DNA from: Comamonadaceae bacterium
GTDB taxonomy: Bacteria; Pseudomonadota; Gammaproteobacteria; Burkholderiales; Burkholderiaceae_C
Reading direction: 5' to 3'
DNA length: 64,000 nt
Assembly (NCBI GenBank): GCA_947448735.1
Contig: CANFOS010000002.1
Location: 235,413-299,412 of the forward strand
Both the position numbers and the translations under genes were made by a program. The notes under the pieces were generated by a model, which was not told the origin of the DNA, ran no database searches, and saw only the letters and a list, made by a program, of their open reading frames with translations. Positions within the stretch are counted from its first letter, which is position 1, and each line of letters starts with the position of its first letter. Positions 53,701 through 60,923 of the stretch are shown here, piece after piece.

Positions 53701-53817
53701 AGCGCACCCAAAGCCGAGAGCCTGCGCAGCGCCATCCTTCAAGTGATGGCGGACGCCAAGTTTGGGCATCCTGCTTTTTGGGCGCCCTATGTGTTGGTGG
53801 GCGATTCCAAGCGATAA
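50761..53817 (+). CDS. Exported TPR-CHAT protein (putative caspase-like protease)
   Basis: The 1018-residue product has an N-terminal signal-like segment (VTFTLHAFLLMVLLQASSAS), a long alpha-helical middle with TPR-type helices (residues about 120-480), a linker rich in charged helices, and a C-terminal CHAT domain. The catalytic pair is visible: His873 in VFATHGL and Cys925 in LSACNTA, followed by GLARGFFYAGSRSLLVTHWAV and FWAPYVLVGD. CHAT proteins are caspase-related peptidases. An exported TPR-CHAT form suggests a periplasmic or surface protease or scaffold; substrate unknown. The ATG at 50761 has AGGA 8-9 bp upstream; the ATG at 50800 would give a more typical signal peptide. No partner gene is adjacent. 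Confidence 0.85.
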   Translation: MNTPIPFHHHLSTMKHISRLGLSFKKSVKPKVTFTLHAFLLMVLLQASSASFSQDIEIEAHFKNVTPQEEAKLTAILDEPLRTNSLTRDLEKQVNEKRKAAKRLGRPDIEERVINEALPYVKSVGLRNDLANMYRSRGEYAKAVSIHKEVAEAAAAVLKPFFTAQIVSDYLQWGRYADAKKELDKIPPLLDALDKEKLGMGGQRGALRSTYLSFSVRSAYETRMGKMEAAIESALKAEQAARRAYAIQLPGEDGFSRINLAADVGNALARKTQAYKTAGKFFEAEQSLREYLRFASEAELPLSFRAGIYIVASNLRFAQREFEAAEKFARLSDDILKGLEVNPLNSSRASKRRDIYIALAGQKKWPQALAEINQLDQLAQGNESATRRVAFNFDRAYVYLGNQMPEQAAALFGKVAAVQLKLFGEGSFYAAQSFGLQGVALWRQATPGSKASSLKLLQAAVDDLTHPRNADYLDQYGIRPDIRQLIIGTYIECISEMDPARVLQALGLADWLRAGSVQEALSDAALRAAANTQGLSELVRQEQDAKNEIKGLRAYLQGDTGDAHPTLPEIAAQMRTRLNALDKDRNQLQAQIKAGFPDYERLVRPLPPSLDEISRRLTPDEAMLVLMPDATGTNVWAVKQEKGQVQAKFHRASINAQQLTKTVDTLRLSLESISTQDKVTAYDDALAYQTYQALVEPLGDVLKDRSQWIVAASGVLARLPFAVLQTENPAKVAKPAWLIRQASLTQVPSVSAWLSLRSLPRRQLPAEALMAWGDPVFNPALGKNDLAGAVRNINFTRAVNNDLEKVLPGGDKLYHSIPALPDTRDELNDLARALKADPGRDLILGTQATKQSVMKANADGLLAQKKVIVFATHGLMAGDLPKLLQPALALAADGSEARDALGPLLTLDDVLSLKLNADWVVLSACNTAAADGKAEEALSGLARGFFYAGSRSLLVTHWAVESESAKELTTKTFAHFTANPSAPKAESLRSAILQVMADAKFGHPAFWAPYVLVGDSKR

Positions 53818-54031
53818 GCCCAGGGCGTGTCCAGCAAGGCAGTCCGTTTGAACGAACCAGCCGGCCTCACGGGACTGGTCTGGCTGCGTCGCTGATGTGC
53901 TGTCGGCGCAGCGATGGTGCGGGCTTTCGGGCTGACCTGGCTGAGTGAAAACGAAAGCACGAAAAACCAATCATTGCGATACGTGAAACAATCTGAATTT
54001 TCTATCGCACTCGTTGCGTAAAAAGTTTGTT

Positions 54032-54961
54032 ATGGACCGATTGTTGTCGATGCGTGTTTTTCAAAAAGTCATTGACGAAGGTGGCTTTGCGGCAGCGGCG
54101 CGGGTGCTGGACATGTCCCCGGCAGGTGTGACCCGGCTGGTGAGCGACCTCGAGCAGCACCTGGGCACCCGGCTGATACAGCGCACCACCCGTCGCCTGG
54201 CATTGACCGATGCGGGCCAGGCGTATTTGCTTCGGGTGCGCAGTATTTTGCAAGAGGTCGACGACGCAGAAGCCGCCGCCAGCCAGAACACCCGCGAGCT
54301 GCAAGGGGTGGTCAACATTGTGGCCCCGCCGCTGTTTGCCAATTACTTTCTGGCAACGCAAATTGCGCGCTGGCTGGGGCTGTACCCGAAAGTGGCCATT
54401 CACCTGCATCCAGACCCTTTCCCGCAAAACCGGGTCGAAGAGTTTGACGTGACCTTTATGGTGGTGGATGAGGGCTTTGATGCCAACATTGTGGCGCGGC
54501 CCTTGGCCAAAACCGAGTACGTGGTCTGCGCCAGTCCCGGCTACCTGCAACGCATGGGCACCCCACAAACCCCCCAGGACCTCGAGCGTCACCTGTACCT
54601 GCGGTTTCCGTGGCAGGCGGGATCTGGCCACGCCTCGCGCGGGATGCGGCTGTCGCGCCTGGACGGCAGCCAGAGTGCGATTGACGTGGGCATGCCGGTC
54701 GTGTTTCAGGCGGAAAGCTATGAGGCGCTGTTCACGGCCGCCATCAGCGGCGCAGGCGTGGCGGCATTGCCCCGGTTTCCGGCCACCCATCATTTTGAAA
54801 GTGGCGCGCTGGTGCACCTGCTGCCCGACTGGATTTTTGGCCGTTACACCGTGTACGTGGCCTTGCCCACCCGAAAACTGATGCCCGCCCGGATACGCGC
54901 CTTTTTGGACTTTGCCAGCGAATTGGTGCCATCGGCTGACAGACGAACACCGCCGCGTTAG
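54032..54961 (+). CDS. LysR-family transcriptional regulator upstream of HiPIP gene
   Basis: The 309-residue LysR protein has the HTH region LLSMRVFQKVIDEGGFAAAA then VLDMSPAGVTRLVSDLEQHL, and the effector domain (LQGVVNIVAPPLFANYFLAT). The ATG at 54032 gives the normal N-terminus. The 214-bp gap before it (53818-54031) contains no other gene. A decayed copy of its 5' part lies 3.4 kb upstream, beyond the CHAT gene. The HiPIP gene follows 57 bp downstream on the same strand, so co-regulation is possible. Confidence 0.92.
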   Translation: MDRLLSMRVFQKVIDEGGFAAAARVLDMSPAGVTRLVSDLEQHLGTRLIQRTTRRLALTDAGQAYLLRVRSILQEVDDAEAAASQNTRELQGVVNIVAPPLFANYFLATQIARWLGLYPKVAIHLHPDPFPQNRVEEFDVTFMVVDEGFDANIVARPLAKTEYVVCASPGYLQRMGTPQTPQDLERHLYLRFPWQAGSGHASRGMRLSRLDGSQSAIDVGMPVVFQAESYEALFTAAISGAGVAALPRFPATHHFESGALVHLLPDWIFGRYTVYVALPTRKLMPARIRAFLDFASELVPSADRRTPPR

Positions 54962-55018
54962 CCTATATTGAAAATTCAGTCCATCATTGCCGATCGCCAA
55001 CACCCAAGGAGCCTTTTC

Positions 55019-55447
55019 ATGACCACTCGTCGCCAACTGATCCAAAGCATTCCCGTCCTGCCGTTGATCACCGCCGCCAGCGCGGCAGCGCTGCTCGCCG
55101 CCTGTGGCGACAAAAAACCGGCTGAAATTGCCGCCCCCGCGCCAGCACCCATGCCTTCGCCAGCGCCCGAACCGGTCGCCACGGCACCTGCACCGGCCCC
55201 GGCGACCGCCACGGCAACCGGCCCGCTGGTGGATGAAAAAGACGCCCAAGCCGCAGCGCTTGGCTACGTTGCCGTGGCTGCCAAAGCCGACAAAGCCAAA
55301 TTCTCCAAATACGCTGACGGCCAGGCGTGCAGCAACTGCTCGTTGTACCAGGGTGGCGCGGCTGAACAAGGCGGTTGCCCGCTGTACCCCGGCAAGCAGG
55401 TACTGGCCAAGGCATGGTGCAGTGCGTACAACAAAAAAGCCGCTTGA
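55019..55447 (+). CDS. hip: High-potential iron-sulfur protein with Tat signal and lipobox
   Basis: The 142-residue product carries the HiPIP cluster: Cys104, Cys107, Cys120 and Cys134 (C-x2-C-x12-C-x13-C), with GGCPLYPGKQV between the third and fourth. HiPIPs carry electrons from the bc1 complex to the photosynthetic reaction centre in Rhodoferax and relatives. The N-terminus has a twin arginine (TTRRQLIQS), a hydrophobic stretch and then LLAAC at residues 25-29, a good lipobox. A Pro/Ala linker of about 40 residues separates Cys29 from the cluster domain. Membrane tethering is inferred. AAGGAG lies 7-8 bp upstream of the ATG. Confidence 0.9.
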   Translation: MTTRRQLIQSIPVLPLITAASAAALLAACGDKKPAEIAAPAPAPMPSPAPEPVATAPAPAPATATATGPLVDEKDAQAAALGYVAVAAKADKAKFSKYADGQACSNCSLYQGGAAEQGGCPLYPGKQVLAKAWCSAYNKKAA

Positions 55448-55459
55448 ACGAAACTGCTT

Positions 55460-55505
55460 TGCTACTTATTTAGTAGCTGCTTGTCCCTTTATTCATTGGC
55501 CTTAA
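55460..55505 (+). repeat. Dispersed intergenic repeat, family A (copy 5)
   Basis: TGCTACTTATTTAGTAGC followed by TGCTTGTCCCTTTATTC and ATTGGCCTTA, starting 13 bp after the HiPIP stop. The remainder of the gap to the racemase gene (to 55708) contains a GC-rich inverted repeat around 55605-55635 (CACCGGCCGCC...GGCCCGGTG) but no gene. Confidence 0.6.
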
Positions 55506-55708
55506 GCGCTTAACGAGCCTTCTGAAGGCGCCGTCTGAAATCCGGTCAGGCGCAGCACCGCCTGTGGGGTAGCCCGCCAGGTTGAATCAATCTTTGGCGG
55601 CACAGCACCGGCCGCCCAAGGGCCCGGTGGCCGCCTGCGGTGCGCCCCGCATTGGGTCAGGGCACAAAAGCGTGGGCGGTGTCGCGCACCAGTGGCGTGA
55701 CGGTGTTC

Positions 55709-56446
55709 TCAGGAAATGAAGTGAGGTCGGGCACCGGCATACGCTTTGGCGAGCGGCTTGGCGTAAGTCGTGTATTTGCTGGTTTTCAAGCCCAATGCAG
55801 CCAGGCTTTCCACCAGCTTGACGGCCGCGCCCACGCCGTCAATCACGGGCACGCGGTGTTCTGCCGACAGTCGCGCCGCCAGGTCGGTCATGCCGGCGCA
55901 GCCCAGCACGATGGCTTCGGCGCGGTCGTCTTTCAAGGCGCTGCGGATCTCGTTGGAAATTTGCGCATAGGCATCGGACGCGGCGTCTTCCAGATCAAGT
56001 ACCGCCACCTCGGCCGACCGCACCCGCGCACAGCGCGATGCCAGACCGTACTTGACGAGGTTGTGCTCAATTGGGCTGACCGATCGCGCCAGCGTCGTGA
56101 CGACACTAAAGCGCGCCGCCACCAGCGATGCCAGGTGGCATGCCGCTTCACCGATGCCCACCACCGGCGCATCTAGCACGCAACGCGCTGCGTCCAGGCC
56201 CGTGTCGTCAAAGCAGGCAATCACGTAGCCTGCAATCTCCGGATGATTTGTCTGCGCCGCAAACATCGCCTCCAGCATGTGCGGCACCGCCATCGCTTCG
56301 TCGGCATAGCCTTCAATCGATGCAGGGCCTTTGCCGGGCTGGATGGCGATGATCTGCGTGGCTGCTTGTGCCACGGCTTTTGCCGTTGCGGCGATGCGAT
56401 CCGTCATGGACGCAGTCGTATTGGGGTTGATGACCACGATGTTCAT
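55709..56446 (-). CDS. Asp/Glu/hydantoin racemase family protein
   Basis: The 245-residue product has the family's two catalytic-cysteine regions, YVIACFDDTGLDAARC and AIVLGCAGMTDLAARL, and the N-terminal INPNTTASMTDRIAATA typical of hydantoin or allantoin racemases (HyuE/HpxA-like). It would interconvert D- and L-hydantoins or allantoin; no hydantoinase gene is nearby, so the role is uncertain. The ATG at 56446 was chosen by homology. The 48 codons of open frame upstream come from a His/Arg-coding tandem repeat. Confidence 0.85.
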   Translation of the reverse strand: MNIVVINPNTTASMTDRIAATAKAVAQAATQIIAIQPGKGPASIEGYADEAMAVPHMLEAMFAAQTNHPEIAGYVIACFDDTGLDAARCVLDAPVVGIGEAACHLASLVAARFSVVTTLARSVSPIEHNLVKYGLASRCARVRSAEVAVLDLEDAASDAYAQISNEIRSALKDDRAEAIVLGCAGMTDLAARLSAEHRVPVIDGVGAAVKLVESLAALGLKTSKYTTYAKPLAKAYAGARPHFIS

Positions 56447-56487
56447 GTTGCTCACCGCCGCAGGCCGTTGATGCGCAGGGTGCTGCG

Positions 56488-56523
56488 GTCGTGTGTGAGG
56501 TCGGGTGTGATGTCGTGTGTGAC
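56488..56523. repeat. Three tandem 12-bp repeats upstream of the racemase gene
   Basis: GTCGTGTGTGAG, GTCGGGTGTGAT and GTCGTGTGTGAC follow one another without gaps. They lie 42 bp upstream of the racemase start and could be a promoter-proximal regulatory repeat or a minor minisatellite. Confidence 0.6.
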
Positions 56524-56607
56524 GTTTCGGGTGGCAATATCGGTCATGTGTCCTCCTTAGATTTTTCATTCTAGAGGGCACACGCCGCAATTGTCGTGTC
56601 CGTCAAT

Positions 56608-56657
56608 TGCTATGTTCTTGGGAGCTACTGGCCGATGTATTGATTGGCCTGGAGGCC
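56608..56657 (+). repeat. Dispersed intergenic repeat, family A (copy 6)
   Basis: TGCTATGTTCTTGGGAGCTA, a spacer, then GATTGGCCTGGAGGCC. It lies between the racemase and phospholipase-D-type genes. It is closest to copy 2, sharing the GGAGCT variant of the hairpin's second half. Confidence 0.55.
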
Positions 56658-56710
56658 TAAAGCATGCCTGAAAGCGGCCGAACAGTCCTTAAAAAGAGCT
56701 TTTGAAGGCT

Positions 56711-58330
56711 TCAAAGCATCTCATCCGGCGCGAACGGTCCGATGATTTTGACCAGCAGCTTCAGGCCCAGGCTGGCGTCGGGTTCGCTGGTCGCGTCTGG
56801 CAGGCCGGAGCCAGCCGGGGCGCGCCAGATGAGCTGGCCATTGACCAGCTCGACGCGGTAGGCGCCGGTGCTCAGGCCCGGTTCGATGAGGGCGGTGGCC
56901 TGGCTGGCCAGGGGGCGGCTGCGGATGGCAATGGCCACCTCGCTGTTTTGCAGTTTTGAGCGCAGGTCCAGGTTCATGGAGCCAACCACCAGCAGCCGGT
57001 TGTCAATCACCACTGCCTTGGCGTGCAGGCTGGCCCGGGACGCACCGGATGACCCGCCGGCCGAGCCTGAGCCGCTGCCAAAACTGGACACCGTACCGCG
57101 CCGCTCGGCGCGCATTTCATAGATTTCAACCCCCATGGCGATCAAATCTTCGCGGTATCTGGCATAGCCTGCATGTGCTGCCACTGCGTCATTCGATGCG
57201 AGTGAATTGGTCAGCACCCGTACCCGCACGCCGCTACTGCGCAGGTCGGCAAACTGTTTCATCATCGCCTGGCCAGGCACAAAGTAGGGCGACACCACAA
57301 GAAGGTCGGTTTTGGCACGCGCCATCAGGCTGAGCAGGCCGTCGACGGTGGTGCTGTTGGACGCCTCGGCTGCGTCTGCGTCTTCAGCAATTTTCGATGG
57401 CTTGTCGACCAGCATGGTCGATGCGGCCCAGGTCCAGCTCAGCAGGCGCAGGTTGGTGCTGTCGGGCAGCGCGGCGATTGTTGAAGTTGTTGTGGCGCTG
57501 GTGGTGGTCAGGCCTGATGGGTTGACAGCCGCAGGCGAAACTGGCTGGGGCTTGAGGGCTTCAATGTCGGTCGCACGCATCAGCGATTGCACCGGGTACG
57601 CCAGCGGGTTGTTCCAGTAACCATCAAAGCTGCGCGACAAATCACGCGCCATGCGGCCAGCAGCCAACACGTCGATGTCCACAAAGTTCACGCCATCACT
57701 CTGGCCAAAATAGGTGTCGCCCAAGTTGCGCCCACCCGCGATGGCCACGGCGTTGTCTGCCACAAATAGCTTGTTGTGCATGCGCCGCTGCAATCTGGCC
57801 GCGTCGCTCAGGCTGCTGAAGATGCGCCACAGGGCGGATGCCCGGTTGCTGGGCAAGGGGTTGAACAGCCGCATCTCGACATTGTTTTCAAAGGCAAACT
57901 TCAAAATCTGTGCGTTCTTGCCGGCGGTGTTGAAGTCGTCCAGCAAAATGCGCACCCGCACGCCCCGCCCCGCGGCGTCGCGCAGCGCATCAAACATCCG
58001 GTCGGTGCTGTCGTCGGCGTGGATGGCGTAATACTGCAGGTCCAGCGTTTTGTCAGCCGCCCGGATCAGCGCCATGCGGCTGCTAAAGGCCAGCTCGGCG
58101 CTGCCCACCAATGCAAAAGCCGAGTCGTTGCGGGTGCTGGCCTCGGCTGCACGGCTGGCCACGGCCTTGCCCAGCCGGGTGTCGGTGTTGTCAGTCAGGG
58201 CCAAGCTGGTAGGGCGCTGAACCTCGCTTGGCAAGGAGGCACAGCCTGTTAGCCACAAGCTCATCAAGCAGAACAAACACAAACCTAGTTGCGAACGGCT
58301 GTGCTGTATTTGTTTGGGAAGCGCAGACAT
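56711..58330 (-). CDS. Phospholipase-D-family lipoprotein
   Basis: The 539-residue protein has a lipoprotein signal (LGLCLFCLMSLWLTGC, lipobox LTGC) and two HKD motifs, HNKLFVADNAVAIAGGRN and HAKAVVIDNRLLVVGSMN, as in cardiolipin-synthase-like phospholipase D proteins. A Thr/Ser-rich insertion (TTTSATTTSTIAA) lies between the two halves, and a Gly/Ser-rich loop precedes the second HKD. It probably transfers or cleaves phospholipid headgroups at the envelope. The ATG at 58330 was preferred over an upstream TTG. Confidence 0.88.
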   Translation of the reverse strand: MSALPKQIQHSRSQLGLCLFCLMSLWLTGCASLPSEVQRPTSLALTDNTDTRLGKAVASRAAEASTRNDSAFALVGSAELAFSSRMALIRAADKTLDLQYYAIHADDSTDRMFDALRDAAGRGVRVRILLDDFNTAGKNAQILKFAFENNVEMRLFNPLPSNRASALWRIFSSLSDAARLQRRMHNKLFVADNAVAIAGGRNLGDTYFGQSDGVNFVDIDVLAAGRMARDLSRSFDGYWNNPLAYPVQSLMRATDIEALKPQPVSPAAVNPSGLTTTSATTTSTIAALPDSTNLRLLSWTWAASTMLVDKPSKIAEDADAAEASNSTTVDGLLSLMARAKTDLLVVSPYFVPGQAMMKQFADLRSSGVRVRVLTNSLASNDAVAAHAGYARYREDLIAMGVEIYEMRAERRGTVSSFGSGSGSAGGSSGASRASLHAKAVVIDNRLLVVGSMNLDLRSKLQNSEVAIAIRSRPLASQATALIEPGLSTGAYRVELVNGQLIWRAPAGSGLPDATSEPDASLGLKLLVKIIGPFAPDEML

Positions 58331-58396
58331 GGCAAAGCTTAGCTTGGCCAAGTGCCGGTCCTGTGTCAGCTGATGCCGACAAATCAGATCGACAAA

Positions 58397-60346
58397 TCAG
58401 GCTGACAGCGTCTCCCAGCGCTGCATGGCGTCCAGCAGCTCGTCGTCGAGTTTGGCGTTTTTGGCGGTCAGCTCGGCCGCGCGTTTGGGGTTGCTGCTGT
58501 ACAGGCTGCCGTCAAACAGCTCCTGGGCGATGGCTTTTTGCTGGGATTCCAGCGTTTGAATCAGCGCGGGCAGGCCATCGAGTTCTTTTTGCTCTTTGTA
58601 GCTCAGCTTCTTTTTTGATAGCTTATCGCCTAATGATTCATTGGGCTGGGGGCTGTTTTGCCCACTTTTCTTGGCTTTTTCCGGCGTTTTCTGGCTGGCG
58701 ACAGCGGTTTTGGCGCTGCCGGTGATTTGTGCGGCCCGTTTGGACTGGGTGATCCAGTCGGTCACGCCGCCTTCGTACTCGCGCCAGAAGCCCGGGTTGT
58801 CCGGTGTGCCTTCATAAGCGATGGTGCTGGTGACCACGTTGTCCAAAAACCGCCGGTCGTGGCTGACCAAAAACACCGTGCCGGCGTAGTTTTGCAGCAG
58901 GTCTTCCAGCAGCTCCAGCGTGTCGATGTCCAGGTCGTTGGTGGGCTCGTCCAGCACCAGCACGTTGGCGGGGCGCGCAAACAGGCGCGCCAGCAGCAGG
59001 CGGTTGCGCTCGCCGCCCGACAGCGTTCGCACCGGAGAGGTGGCGCGCTGGGGGCTGAACAAAAAGTCGGTCAGATAGCTTTTGACATGCTTTTTCTGCC
59101 CATTGATCTCGACCCATTCGCTGCCTGGGCTGATGAAGTCTTCCAAGGTCGCGTCCAGGTCCAGCGCGTCCCGCATCTGGTCAAAGTAGGCCACTTGCAA
59201 GTTGGCGCCCTGGCGGATTTTGCCGGGCGGCACCGTCACGTCGGGCTGAAGCTCACCCAAAATCAGCTTGAGCAGGGTGGTTTTGCCTGCGCCATTGGGG
59301 CCCAGCAAGCCGATTTTGTCGCCGCGCAGCAGGGTGCCGGTGAAGTTGTTGACGATGATTTTCTCGATCTTTTCGCTGTTCGGATGGCTGAAGCTTTTGG
59401 ACACGTTGGTCAGCTCGGCCACGATCTTGCCGCTTTTCTCGCCGCTGGACACGTCCAGGTTGACCCTGCCCACCGCGTCGCGGCGTGCCGCGCGGTTGTC
59501 GCGCAGCACCTCCAGCCGGCCGATGCGGGCCACGCTGCGGGTGCGGCGCGCTTCCACGCCTTTGCGAATCCACACCTCTTCAGCGGCCAGCAGCTTGTCG
59601 GCCTTGGCGTTGATGACGGCTTCTTGCGCCATCTGGTCTTCTTTTTGCACCAGGTACTGGGCAAAGTTGCCGGGGTAACTGAGCAGCTTGCCCCGGTCCA
59701 GCTCAACAATCACGGTCGCGACCTGGTCTAAAAAGGCGCGGTCGTGGGTGATGGTGATGATGCTGCCGTTGAAGTTGACCAGCAGTTCCTCCAGCCAGGC
59801 AATCGAGTCCAGGTCCAGGTGGTTGGTGGGCTCATCCAAGAGCAGCACGTCAGGCTTGGCGACCAGCGCCTGGGCCAGCGCGACGCGCTTTTTGGTGCCG
59901 CCCGACAAAGAGCCGACGATGGCGTCTTTGTCCAGGTGCAGGCGGTGCAGGGTCTCTTCGACCCGCTGCTCCCAGGTCCAGCCATCGAGGGCTTCGATTT
60001 CAGACTGGAGCGCGTCCAGGTCCGTGTGCTCGTCGGCGGCCAGATACAGCTCGACCACCTGACGCGTGCGGGCCAGCCCGGCGCTGGCGGCGACGAAGAC
60101 TGTGGCGTGCGGGTCCAGGCTGGGTTCTTGCGGAACATAGGCAATGCGCAGGTTTTGCTGCAGTTGCAGGGTGCCGTCGTCTGGTTTTTCCAGGCCCGCC
60201 AAAATTTTGAGCAGCGAAGATTTGCCAGTGCCATTGCGGCCAATCAGCCCGATGCGCTGGTTGTTCTCAAGAGAAAAATCGGCGTGGTCGAGCAATGCGA
60301 CGTGCCCAAAAGCGAGTTGGGCGTCAAGAAGGGTAATGAGTGCCAT
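58397..60346 (-). CDS. uup: ABC-F family ATPase Uup
   Basis: The 649-residue soluble protein has two ABC cassettes without membrane domains: Walker A GRNGTGKSSLLK and GPNGAGKTTLLK, signatures LSGGTKKRVALAQAL and LSGGERNRLLLARL, and the linker between them. The C-terminal coiled coil (LSYKEQKELDGLPALIQTLE) identifies Uup, which acts on ribosomes and affects transposon precise excision in E. coli. The spacer before this coiled coil is encoded by DNA resembling the family A repeat. The ATG at 60346 starts MALITLLDAQLAFG. Confidence 0.93.
   Translation of the reverse strand: MALITLLDAQLAFGHVALLDHADFSLENNQRIGLIGRNGTGKSSLLKILAGLEKPDDGTLQLQQNLRIAYVPQEPSLDPHATVFVAASAGLARTRQVVELYLAADEHTDLDALQSEIEALDGWTWEQRVEETLHRLHLDKDAIVGSLSGGTKKRVALAQALVAKPDVLLLDEPTNHLDLDSIAWLEELLVNFNGSIITITHDRAFLDQVATVIVELDRGKLLSYPGNFAQYLVQKEDQMAQEAVINAKADKLLAAEEVWIRKGVEARRTRSVARIGRLEVLRDNRAARRDAVGRVNLDVSSGEKSGKIVAELTNVSKSFSHPNSEKIEKIIVNNFTGTLLRGDKIGLLGPNGAGKTTLLKLILGELQPDVTVPPGKIRQGANLQVAYFDQMRDALDLDATLEDFISPGSEWVEINGQKKHVKSYLTDFLFSPQRATSPVRTLSGGERNRLLLARLFARPANVLVLDEPTNDLDIDTLELLEDLLQNYAGTVFLVSHDRRFLDNVVTSTIAYEGTPDNPGFWREYEGGVTDWITQSKRAAQITGSAKTAVASQKTPEKAKKSGQNSPQPNESLGDKLSKKKLSYKEQKELDGLPALIQTLESQQKAIAQELFDGSLYSSNPKRAAELTAKNAKLDDELLDAMQRWETLSA
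58612..58653 (+). repeat. Family A repeat-like segment inside uup
   Basis: The top strand reads TTTTTGATAGCTTATCGC, a short spacer, then ATTCATTGGGCTGGGGGC. This matches the second half of copy 4 (TTTGATAGC...ATTCATTGGCCTAGAGCC) over most positions. It encodes, on the other strand, the PQPNESLGDKLSKK part of the Uup linker just before the coiled coil. Confidence 0.45.
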
Positions 60347-60435
60347 AGGATCCGGTAAGTTGACACGGATTATCCCGTTGTCTTCATGACCGCTCTGTAT
60401 AGTGGACTTTGTAACGACTATTCTGGAGCCCGGCG

Positions 60436-60923
60436 GTGGACACTTCGATCACATTGACCATCAACGGCAAAGCGGTTGAGGCCGTGGCTGACCCGGCCAT
60501 GCCCCTGCTGTGGTTGCTGCGTGATGTGCTGAACATGACCGGCACCAAATATGGCTGCGGTGTGGCAGCCTGCGGTGCGTGTACCGTCAAGGTTGATGGG
60601 CAGGCGATGCGTTCTTGCGTGGTGCCCACCTCCAGCGTGGTCGGCAAACGCATCCAGACCATTGAAGCGCTGGGCACGCCAGACCAACCCCATGCCCTGC
60701 AACTGGCCTGGATTGCCGAGCAGGTGCCGCATGCGGTTATTGCCAGTCAGGCATGTTGATGGCTGCCAGCGCCCTGCTGGACAAAGCACCCAAGCCGACC
60801 GATGCGGATATCGATGCGGCCATGACGAATATTTGCCGCTGCGGTACCTATCAGCGGATTCGGCTGGCGATCAAACGGGCGGCCGGTCTGCCCCTGGGGT
60901 TGGGCAAGAAAGCCGCGACATGA
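60436..60923 (+). pseudogene. (2Fe-2S)-binding small subunit of an isoquinoline-1-oxidoreductase-type enzyme, frameshifted
   Basis: The N-terminal plant-type ferredoxin domain is intact (TKYGCGVAACGACTVKVDG). At codon 99 the sequence CCGCATGCGG lacks one base compared with the expected CCG CAA TGC GG, so translation stops at 60759 after 107 residues. In the shifted frame the rest is perfectly preserved: [20 protein letters not shown] and the second cysteine pair [19 protein letters not shown], ending in a TGA at 60921 that overlaps the large-subunit ATG. Either the gene is recently inactivated, the frame is recoded, or the base is a sequencing error. The product would pass electrons from the molybdenum site. 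Confidence 0.8.

Noticed and set aside
60551..60919. Upstream extension of the large-subunit frame over the small-subunit gene
   Set aside because: It is out of phase with both frames of the ferredoxin-domain gene and lacks family similarity; the Tat signal begins at 60920.
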